From positions 1-5,926 of the forward strand of contig CALFEN010000186.1 of NCBI GenBank assembly GCA_937950065.1: a stretch of DNA of 5,926 nt, read 5' to 3'. A program made the position numbers and the translations under genes. This DNA is from an uncultured bacterium. GTDB taxonomy: Bacteria > Patescibacteria > JAEDAM01 > Absconditabacterales > Absconditicoccaceae. The notes under the pieces are model-generated. The model saw only the letters and a program-made list of their open reading frames with translations, was not told the DNA's origin and did not search any database. Positions 1 to 5,883 of the stretch are shown here, piece by piece. Every line of letters starts with the position of its first letter. The stretch's first letter is position 1.

Positions 1-1
1 T

Positions 2-223
2 AAAAGACTTACACAGGAAGAATGAGAATTTCTTTTCAAGTTCATATATTTTATACCAATAGAGTTGAGAAGTCATGAAGTAAAAAAAGAAATATATAGA
101 CTTTATGCAATAGAAGCTTGATCTCCTAGAGAAGATGCAGATATAATAAGTAGTTTTTTATTAGCTCCTGAAAAAGATTTGACTCTTCAACGAAAAGCTC
201 TTTTCAGTACTTTAGTGAATTAG
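2..223 (+). CDS. Unknown protein, C-terminal part (5' end outside window)
   Basis: An open frame enters at the window edge and ends at TAG 221-223, giving 73 residues when TGA is read as Gly (TGA at 23-25 and 119-121). I do not recognise the family. The visible part is mostly charged and looks helical. Near its start it carries RLTQEEGEFL, which resembles the repeated L-T-x-E-E-A motif of the next gene, so the two may be related neighbours. The final residues (ALFSTLVN) look weak. One extra base in the T-run near 201-204 would instead lead into frame 1, reading FQYFSELDIKNIITLGRYY to TAG at 259-261. A true end at 259 after an indel is therefore possible. No signal peptide or membrane segment is visible in this part. 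Confidence 0.55.
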
Positions 224-266
224 ATATAAAAAACATTATTACCCTTGGAAGATACTACTAGAAATA

Positions 267-292
267 TTGAAATCTTAAAAAATTTTTAAAAT
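267..292 (+). promoter_or_regulatory. Weak candidate promoter before the 307 gene
   Basis: TTGAAA (267-272) and TAAAAT (287-292) lie in the 83-base gap upstream of the ATG at 307, but the spacer is only 14 bases. The same two hexamers with a 16-base spacer occur upstream of two other genes in this window. In DNA this AT-rich such matches arise by chance, so this is only a candidate. Confidence 0.2.
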
Positions 293-306
293 TGATTAAA
301 TATAAA

Positions 307-861
307 ATGCAAACACCAGAATCACCTACTAGATGAGCAGAAGCTTCTAATATTGAAGTTGAAAGATTAAGCCAAGAAGAAGCTGCAAGGCTTACTGAAT
401 TATTGAAAATATCAAAAGAAAATCTTACTCCAGAGCAAGCTTTGGAACTTGAAATTTTAACTATCATGGAAAAATGACTAACCAGAGAAGAAGCGGAATA
501 TTTTATTAATCCGTCCAATCTTGAACTCTCTGGTGAAATGAGTAAAAGACAAAATTTTCTATTTAATGTTGTAAATGGGTTAACTAGAAAAGAGGCGGCA
601 AGACTCGCTGATCTGAATTATAAAAAAATAGAAGACTTAACTGATTTGGAAAATTGGGAACGACGCAGACTAAATACGCTCTTGCTACAATGAAGATTAG
701 AATGAGAAAAAAGTTTCAAAAGAGAAATGGTAAGATGAGGTATGAGCGAATCAGTGGCAAATAAAGTTTTTGAATTATTGGGGAAATTGCCGGAAGAAAG
801 AACAGAAGATGACTGGGTAACACTCCGCGAACTTTATATAAAATTATATTCAAAGAAATAA
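307..861 (+). CDS. Unknown charged protein with repeated LTxEEA motif
   Basis: A 184-residue frame from ATG 307 to TAA 859-861, with five in-frame TGA codons read as Gly (residues 10, 57, 129, 133, 144). I do not recognise a named family. It is rich in Glu, Lys, Arg and Leu, probably all-helical and soluble, with no signal peptide or membrane segment. Four copies of a short motif are visible: LSQEEAARL (residues 21-29), LTPEQALEL (40-48), LTREEAEYF (58-66) and LTRKEAARL (92-100), each probably the start of a helix. The C-terminal third (about 115-184) lacks the motif and has a Trp/Arg-rich segment near 117-121. The ATG is the first plausible start after the frame opens at 262. There is no clear Shine-Dalgarno sequence. 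The preceding partial gene has one similar motif, suggesting a paralogous pair. A strong terminator follows at 892-927. Confidence 0.7.
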
Positions 862-868
862 ATTACAC

Positions 869-896
869 TTGAAAATACTACCGGAAACCATAAAAT
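869..896 (+). promoter_or_regulatory. Candidate sigma-70 type promoter for the 938 gene
   Basis: TTGAAA (869-874), a 16-base spacer and TAAAAT (891-896) form a plausible -35/-10 pair. The -10 overlaps the left arm of the terminator hairpin at 892-904. The predicted transcription start, about 903, would leave a leader of roughly 35 bases before ATG 938. The same hexamers and spacing occur upstream of the lipoprotein gene on the other strand. This is pattern matching only. Confidence 0.35.
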
Positions 897-927
897 ATAC
901 TAAACTTTGTTTTAGTATATTTTTTTT
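892..927 (+). terminator. Intrinsic terminator after the 307-861 gene
   Basis: A perfect 13-bp inverted repeat (892-904 with 911-923) encloses a 6-base loop (905-910, CTTTGT). It runs into an uninterrupted T tract, 920-927. The stem contains only one G-C pair, which fits an AT-rich genome. It lies 30 bases after the stop of the upstream gene and only 10 bases before the ATG of the next gene. Confidence 0.8.
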
Positions 928-937
928 AGAGAAAAGA

Positions 938-1699
938 ATGAAAGAGAATTCAAGAATTAAAAAAAAATTACGATTTGAATTTATAAAGTTTATAAAATCT
1001 TATTTTGTATTTCTTTTTTTTGTTGTAGCTGTTGTGATATTTCTTTGTTATACAGCTAAAATAAGTGATTTAAAAGATTATTTTAATATCTATATTTATC
1101 CAATATTATTAACTTGATTTTTTGCTCGGTTAATATTATATTCAAATATTTTATTGTATATAGAAAAAAGAAGTTATGAAATAAATAAAAAAGAATATGA
1201 TTTAATGATAATAAAATTGGAAGAAATATCTAAATTAATATTTATTATGGATAGTCTATGGTATATGCATTTAAAAAATAAATTAGAAAAAAAATATTTA
1301 TTAGTATTTAATGAGATAAATAGTGAATCAATTGAAAAGTTTAATTCTAATATATTGCTTTATTTCCCAGAATTCTATGCATTATCAAAAGATTTATTTT
1401 ATTCATTTGATTTACGAAGAGAAAAATTAGTAAATAAAAATTTTTGAGGAGAAATTCCTGATTATTTAGTATTTAATGAAAAACTAATTAATCTTTTGTC
1501 TCAGTTAATTTTAATAAAAAAACAAATACTTGTAAATAAGTTGAATTGAGAATATAAAAATAAAATAGAGGAAAATGAAAATTATTATGATAAAGTATCA
1601 AATCTTATTGAAAAAGATGAGTACTATAAATATTATTGATGAAAAGAACTGTCTTGGTTTGATTATTTTAAGGATAATTTAGAAGGATGAAGATACTAA
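938..1699 (+). CDS. Hypothetical two-helix membrane protein with cytosolic helical domain
   Basis: A 253-residue frame from ATG 938 to TAA 1697-1699, with six in-frame TGA codons (1115, 1445, 1547, the pair at 1637-1642, and 1688). Under the standard code it splits into fragments. I do not recognise the family. A Lys/Arg-rich N-terminus (residues 1-20) precedes a strongly hydrophobic segment at about 21-40. A second segment follows at about 49-75, so a helical hairpin with both ends in the cytoplasm is likely. The rest (76-253) is rich in Lys, Glu, Asn, Ile and Tyr, and probably helical or coiled-coil. Base composition is extremely AT-rich compared with the following fmt region. ATG 938 was chosen because the frame upstream, back to a TTG at 869, runs through the terminator hairpin; AGAG lies just before it. 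The last 13 bases overlap the start of yidD-fmt, so the two are probably co-transcribed. Confidence 0.7.
1670..1686 (+). promoter_or_regulatory. Shine-Dalgarno-like sequences for yidD-fmt
   Basis: AAGGA at 1670-1674 is 12 bases from the ATG at 1687, a long but usable spacing. GAAGG at 1682-1686 abuts the ATG and is too close to act alone. Both lie inside the end of the preceding gene. They are the clearest ribosome-binding-like sequences in the window; the other genes have AT-only leaders. Confidence 0.35.
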
Positions 1700-2886
1700 A
1701 TTTTTTAAATAAAGCACTTGCTTTTATCACGATTTTTTTTATAAAGATATACCAGAAGACTTTGTCACCAGATAAATGACTTTGGTCGCCGCGACTCCGC
1801 GGTAAAATCTGCGCACACGAGCCACATTGTAGTGAGTATAGTATTCAGTGTTTGCAGAGATATTGATTTATTCCTTGATTTTTTAGAGCTATGGAAAGAG
1901 TATCCACATGTTTACCTTCAGACTACAAAAATTATGATCCTAGTTTTTACAAAGTAGTGTTTTTTTGCGGGTCTCCGATATGATTAAACTTCCTCGAAGC
2001 ATTACACAATGATAACAGATATGACGTGGTCGGAGTAGTAACAATGCCTGACGTGCCGGTAGGCAGAGGCATGAAACTTCAATCAAACGTGATAAAACAA
2101 AAAGCACTAGAACTTGGTATAACTAATATACAAACTCCTAGTAAACTAAACCCTGATAAATCTGATGAAGGCAGGGACTTTGTCCAGTGGCTAAACAATC
2201 AAGATGCTGATTACTTGGTATTGATAGCTTATGGCAAGATCGTGCCCCAAGCTGTGCTTGATGCACCAAAGATAGCTCCGATAAACGTGCATTTATCTAT
2301 ATTGCCTGCCTGCCGTGGCGCCTCTCCTGTGCAAGCCGTTTTGCTTGCTGGCGAGAAGGAGACAGGTATTACTGTGATGAAGATCAATGAAAAAATGGAC
2401 GAATGAGATATTATAAAATCTTTGAAATTTAATATAGATTTTACAGATACAGCAGTAGATATTATTGAAAAAATCACTACATACTGACCCAACTTCACAA
2501 ATAAAGTTTTACGGGATTTTGCAAAAAAATATGAAGTAGCAACTCCGCAGGATCATAGTAAAGCCACTTACTGTAGCAAGATAGAAAAAGAGAATGCAAA
2601 GATAAATATTTTCCAGGATACTTTGGAAAGTGTATATAATAAATACAGAGCTTTTAAACTGCGACCAAAGATTTGGCTGGAACTTGATCAAAATTTTTCC
2701 AAACCATGACTTAGAGTTGTAGTGGAAAATCTAGAGCTTGATGAAAAATTATTTGAAGAAAATAAAAATCTGCCATTATTAAGCGCAGATTTTAGATTAA
2801 ACAAAGCCGTGAAAATTTGGGAGATCAAGCCCGAAGGCAAAAAAACTATGACCTGGCAGGCACTTTGGAACGGGTATAAAAAATAA
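1687..2886 (+). CDS. fmt: YidD-methionyl-tRNA formyltransferase fusion protein
   Basis: One 399-residue frame, ATG 1687 to TAA 2884-2886, with TGA-Gly at residues 31, 60, 64, 99, 240, 267 and 341. Residues 1-85 match YidD (DUF37), a membrane-associated helper of YidC-dependent protein insertion: an amphipathic N-terminus, YQKTLSPDKG (22-31), the cysteine motif CAHEPHCSEYS (42-52), QRYG (57-60), then NYDP (82-85). From residue 88 the protein is Fmt, which transfers a formyl group from 10-formyl-tetrahydrofolate to Met-tRNA(fMet). It shows YKVVFFCGSP (88-97), VTMPD and GRG (118-128), the catalytic NVH (Asn200, His202) with SILP and RGASPVQ, then the catalytic Asp238 in DEGD (238-241). The C-terminal tRNA-binding domain (about 290-399) keeps KIWLEL and PEGKKTMTWQALWNG, so Fmt looks complete and active. 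Usual Fmt length is about 310 residues and YidD about 70-85. A ten-residue insertion (GLWSPRLRGK, 31-40) precedes the YidD cysteines. Fmt lacks its own start at the junction. The gene overlaps the upstream membrane-protein gene by 13 bases. Confidence 0.92.
1789..1802 (+). repeat. GC-rich inverted repeat inside the YidD coding part
   Basis: CCGCG (1789-1793), a four-base loop (ACTC) and CGCGG (1798-1802) form a perfect 5-bp all-G/C hairpin. It codes for part of the Pro-Arg-Leu-Arg-Gly insertion in the YidD domain. It stands out in a very AT-rich window. No T-run follows, so it is not a terminator. Function unknown, possibly none. Confidence 0.5.
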
Positions 2887-2889
2887 AAA

Positions 2890-3182
2890 TTATCTAGGTA
2901 TAAAACAGCGATAATATCATGATGCTGAAGATAATGCTCAAATACTATAAACTCGGTCTGAAGTTCTTAATAATAAAAATCCATAGTTCCGGCTTCCATT
3001 ATTATATGAATAGGTATTTAAAACTATTTCATAAATTTGATAATGTATAATTTTTGGTAGCTATATATAGTTGATCCAATGTAGGCAGGGTTCATCAATA
3101 TTTGGAATAATAATCCTGCACAGCAGCGAAATAAGTAAGATTTCATTCACTTGCAGTTAGAGATTTTTTGTGCCTTGTAGTT
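2890..3182 (-). pseudogene. Frameshifted pilin-like gene remnant
   Basis: Two overlapping minus-strand frames appear to be pieces of one protein. The first, open from the tail of the lipoprotein gene to TAA 3004-3002, includes LTYFAAVQDYYSKYGGTLPT and then LDQLYIATKNYTLSNLGN. Its YY-x-x-YG-x-x-P pattern resembles the middle of type IV pilins and pseudopilins. The second frame then reads TYSYNNGSRNYGFLLLRTSD and VYSIGALSSASGYYRCFIPR, ending at TAA 2892-2890, like a pilin C-terminal sheet. Joining them needs a single frameshift near 3010-3020. TGA serves as Gly in both parts (GG in SKYGG, IGALS, ASGYY). No start codon, prepilin cleavage site or N-terminal hydrophobic helix is visible, since the lipoprotein gene occupies that position. 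The likely explanations are a decayed fragment or a sequencing indel plus truncation. The pilin assignment is tentative. It ends 3 bases from the fmt stop on the opposite strand. Confidence 0.4.
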
Positions 3183-3692
3183 TTATTTTTCAGTTTTCTG
3201 TGATTGCATAATTACTTTAAAATCTACACTTATAGGTTTTTCTGTTCATTTAGAACTATCTATTCATTGAACCAAAATTTTTGCTTCTCATTTGGTTATA
3301 AAGTCTTTGCTTAATTTTATTTTTGCTGACCATGTCTTTTCTCATTCTTTGTGGTTTATGGCTTCAGCAAGATTTCATCAGACTATCATTATATTTATAT
3401 TGGAGATATATCAGTCTGTACTTCATGTAATACTAAATATGTAAAAATTTCATTCTTCAGTATAAGGGATTTGTTCTATATCAAGTTCGCTGTCTTTTAC
3501 TCAAGAAACAGTAATGTTTGATAGCTCTGATTGTGCACTGACTTTTTCTTTGGTAGTAGTGGATCAAGTTGCTGATGTTTCCTGTCATGTAGTGTCAGAA
3601 GTGTTTTCTGTAGAAACGGTTTTTTTACCAAAACATCATGTAAGCATAAATATACTTGATACAATAAGTAGATAGGTTATAATTTTTTTCAT
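3183..3692 (-). CDS. Small secreted lipoprotein, unknown function
   Basis: A 169-residue frame from ATG (3692-3690) to TAA (3185-3183). The N-terminus is a typical lipoprotein signal: two lysines, a hydrophobic stretch (residues 4-16) and the lipobox LTGC (17-20). Cys20 would be lipidated after cleavage by signal peptidase II. The Gly19 codon is TGA, as are 13 of the 14 glycines in the protein. After Cys20 comes a Ser/Thr/Lys/Glu-rich linker (about 21-55). A beta-rich domain follows (about 56-164), with alternating hydrophobic residues such as FYIFSITGS and YISNINIMIV; an immunoglobulin-like fold is possible but not shown. It lies 131 bases downstream of ftsW on the same strand, with its own candidate promoter. 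There is no Shine-Dalgarno sequence. No recognisable enzyme motif was seen. Confidence 0.8.
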
Positions 3693-3727
3693 TTTTGGGT
3701 ATTAATATTATAAATTTATTAATTATT

Positions 3728-3755
3728 ATTTTAATGTTTTTATAAATTTTTTCAA
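3728..3755 (-). promoter_or_regulatory. Candidate promoter for the lipoprotein gene
   Basis: On the minus strand TTGAAA (3755-3750) is followed after 16 bases by TAAAAT (3733-3728). These are the same hexamers and spacing as the candidate at 869-896. The predicted start near 3721 would give a leader of about 29 bases before ATG 3692. A second TATAAT at 3712-3707 is too close to the ATG to be convincing. The 131-base gap (3693-3823) between ftsW and this gene is otherwise AT-rich, with no clear terminator. Confidence 0.35.
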
Positions 3756-3823
3756 TATATTCTGGGGTAATGTAATTTATTATTTATAAGTTACTATTTT
3801 TCTAGTCATATTGATTAGATTTT

Positions 3824-4942
3824 TTAATCTTTTCAAATAACGATTTTGTAGAGTAATATGAGCTCCACAAAATTTATCATCAGAGCCGTTCATCAGTAAC
3901 TAACGAAAGGAAGAGTAAGTCATGTGAGCGGTAAAAGTTTTACATTTACTCACATATTTACTATAGCTTGTAGTAATATCAGACTTATTATTCATATCCC
4001 TAGATTTTTGTAATAAGGATTTTTTACCTCTTCAGAGTTCTTGAGGAATGTGAACCCTAGGAAGAAATAAAGTAAGATTAGTATCATATCTCAAAAAAAT
4101 CATATCTCCTCTGAAAATGCTGCAAACACAAAATCGCTTTGAGCCTCTGGAATGTATCCAAATTTTTGTAATCATTTACCATATCATTTACCAAAGGTTC
4201 CGCCTCATCATATGGATATGAGGGATTGCGTAATCTGCCATGAAATTCATCTTCAACTTTCGTCTACATTAGGATTTATAAAATATTCTATTCTCTCTCT
4301 AATATAATGAAACTGCATTCATATTGTTAGTCAGAAGACTATTCATAGTATCATAGTTGTGATAATGTATTTTATATTTCATCAACCATACCAGTACATA
4401 ACTAAAGCTACAGGTCAGAGCACAAGCAAAGTTCAAAGATCAGGAATCTTGAGAAATATTAGGAAGAATATTCAAATTACAAAACCAAACATTATAAATC
4501 CTTTGAAATTGTCTAATAAATCTTTCTTTTTGACAAGCCATCAGGCAAGGAACATTACAAATGCCAGTTTAAAGATTTCTGCAGGTTGCAGGGTTCCAAG
4601 TCATGATATATAAAGCCATCATCTGGATCAGTTAAGTTCTATCCCAAGCGGAGTAAAAACCAAAAGCTGTAGTATCACTGCTCAAAAAAATATTTTATTT
4701 TTATGTTCTTGGATTTTTTTGATAGGCAAAAAATATACTCCTGTCGCTATTATTACTCAAACCACTAGACTGATAAGCTGTTTGAAGAAGTAATAATAAT
4801 TGGAAGCATTGTTCATATGTCATTTTGCTACCATTTTTAGGGTAATTTGAAAACTTTCATATATGCTTACGCTATATATTGCAAGTATACCAAACGCTGT
4901 AAGCGCTATTCATATTAGTAATATAAATTTCTTATTTTTCAT
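3824..4942 (-). CDS. ftsW: FtsW-type SEDS peptidoglycan glycosyltransferase
   Basis: A 372-residue frame from ATG (4942-4940) to TAA (3826-3824), a normal FtsW/RodA/SpoVE length. SEDS proteins polymerise lipid II into glycan strands in the cytoplasmic membrane with a partner class B penicillin-binding protein. FtsW serves division and RodA elongation. The visible SEDS motifs are NGSRGW (104-109), LQPAEIFKL (118-126), IPDLGT (166-171), FGKGYGKGLQKFGY (250-263) with PEAQSDFVFA (265-274), EEIGFFG (278-284), NMGVNVKLLPLTG (329-341) and PFVSYGG (345-351). Asp270 in the SDF motif matches the conserved extracellular Asp needed for SEDS activity. About ten hydrophobic segments fit the family. Of 44 glycines, 30 are TGA, including many motif glycines, so the gene is invisible under the standard code. 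PEAQSDF favours FtsW over RodA, but this is not certain. The gene starts 3 bases after the DUF218 stop, so translation is probably coupled. No Shine-Dalgarno sequence is seen. Confidence 0.93.
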
Positions 4943-4945
4943 TAT

Positions 4946-5623
4946 TTATATTTTCTTAATTTTTTTATCTAAATTTTTTCTTTGTTTTCTTGCTAGAATA
5001 TTTAATATTTTTAATCAAAATCTATATTTTCATATTCATAATCTAGTGATAAATCTTAACATTTTTTCTCTTCTTGTAGTATCTAGAGAGTACGCCTCTG
5101 CAAAGAAATTATCAAAAAATATTTTATTTCTTTGATAAATATCTTTTTTTATAATATCTTGCATCAATATTTCTTCAGCATTTACAAATTCTGCTTTATC
5201 TAGTAGCTGTTTTGCCTTTTGGACTCCGATTTTTTTGATCAATTCATATTTTACGATTAATTTAAAAATGAGTTCAATTCTTTCGGCATGTCTGTGACTT
5301 GTGAGAAAAACAAGTTTTGACACTTTATCTATATCAATTAATTTTAATATATTCTGTATATTTTCCCATGTATCAAAAGAATCTTGTTCCAATATTAAAT
5401 CAATTCACTCTTCATCAAATTCTTTAGATTTTTTTACGAAATCTGGTTCATTTAATAATTTATTTTCTATTATTTCAGCTTCTGTTGCTCAATTTTTACT
5501 TACTCATCAGCATGCTATCAATATATCAAAAGAATCTTGTTTTAATAATTCTATAGCGGCTAATGTTCTAGGACATTCTATTCATCAGTGTATGCACAGT
5601 ATACTCTCTCACTCCGTGTTCAT
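4946..5623 (-). CDS. DUF218 (YdcF/SanA/ElyC-like) family protein
   Basis: A 225-residue frame from ATG (5623-5621) to TAA (4948-4946), with ten TGA-Gly codons. The N-terminal two thirds match the DUF218 fold. There is a short strand and Gly turn ILCIHGG (8-14), a second strand with ACGG (37-40), then TEAE (47-50). The signature DSFDTWEN (81-88; family S-x-x-T-x-E-N) and LTSHRHAERI (107-116; family TS-x-x-H-x-x-R) follow. Members such as SanA and ElyC affect envelope integrity and peptidoglycan synthesis in enterobacteria, and YdcF binds S-adenosylmethionine; the biochemical role is generally unclear. Unlike SanA and ElyC it has no N-terminal membrane anchor, so it is probably cytosolic. The C-terminus (about 185-225) is strongly basic and may be a membrane- or nucleic-acid-contacting tail. 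It sits between the cupin gene (TAATAATG junction) and ftsW (3-base gap), which supports an envelope role by inference. Confidence 0.8.
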
Positions 5624-5625
5624 TA

Positions 5626-5883
5626 TTATTTTATAATTATTATTATAGATTTAAAAATTCATTTTATAGTATATTTTGTTCCTGCTGTAATCCAAATAAT
5701 ATCTCATACTTTAGCGACTGTATTTTGGTCTACAATCATTTCTCACTGCAGCACAAAGTAAGCAATATTATTTGAAGTCTGTAGATTTTGCATTTCATCT
5801 TTCCATGTTCATACTGATATTTCTACGTTCCCTGTCTCCGGCACGTCAAGCATCTTTACCAAACTGTAATTTGGAGAAAGTTC
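5626..5883 (-). CDS. Cupin-like small protein, C-terminal part
   Basis: An 85-residue frame runs in from the window's true genomic edge (5883) to TAA (5628-5626); the start is missing. It shows a beta-rich cupin pattern: IAYFVLQGEMIVDQ, then VAKVGDIIWITAGTKY and TIKG, like the second half of a single-domain cupin barrel. Four glycines are TGA. The metal ligands of classical cupins are absent: no His-x-His before the first strand, and Tyr where the second-motif His (P-A-G-x-x-H) is expected. It is therefore probably a non-metal, ligand- or sugar-binding cupin. Its stop lies in TAATAATG, whose last three bases start the DUF218 gene, so the two are translationally adjacent. The isoleucine-rich end (SIIIIIK) is short and not a membrane segment. 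Its substrate cannot be told from the sequence. Confidence 0.65.

Noticed and set aside
258..518. Minus-strand frame of 86 codons
   Set aside because: Lies antisense to the 307-861 gene, which has coherent protein character under code 25; no family resemblance.
869..937. TTG start at 869 for the membrane protein
   Set aside because: The extra 23 residues would be encoded by the promoter candidate and terminator hairpin; ATG 938 gives a normal basic N-terminus before the first membrane helix.
2026..2406. Separate short Fmt fragment starting at 2026
   Set aside because: Only an artefact of stopping at TGA. The frame is open from 1687 to 2886, and both sides match conserved Fmt sequence.
2229..2691. 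Two minus-strand frames (2229-2498, 2509-2691)
   Set aside because: Both are antisense to the conserved Fmt coding sequence.
3126..3148. Short ATG-initiated minus-strand frame (begins MKSYLFRCC, about 40 residues)
   Set aside because: The overlapping frame has the pilin-like pattern; this one has no coherent features and stops at TAG.
3693..3823. Terminator after ftsW
   Set aside because: Only a 5-bp AT stem near 3815-3830 overlapping the stop codon; too weak to call.
4359..4613. Plus-strand frame of 84 codons
   Set aside because: Antisense to ftsW motifs; no family resemblance.
4863..5135. Plus-strand hydrophobic frame of 90 codons
   Set aside because: Antisense to the ends of DUF218 and ftsW; its hydrophobicity is a by-product of AT-rich complement sequence.
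5301..5636. Plus-strand frame of 111 codons
   Set aside because: Antisense to the DUF218 signature motifs.
1..5883. UGA as tryptophan (code 4), selenocysteine, or widespread pseudogenes
   Set aside because: TGA falls at conserved glycines, not Trp, and TGG is used separately for Trp. It is far too frequent for selenocysteine, and the continuous conserved motifs across TGA exclude general gene decay.
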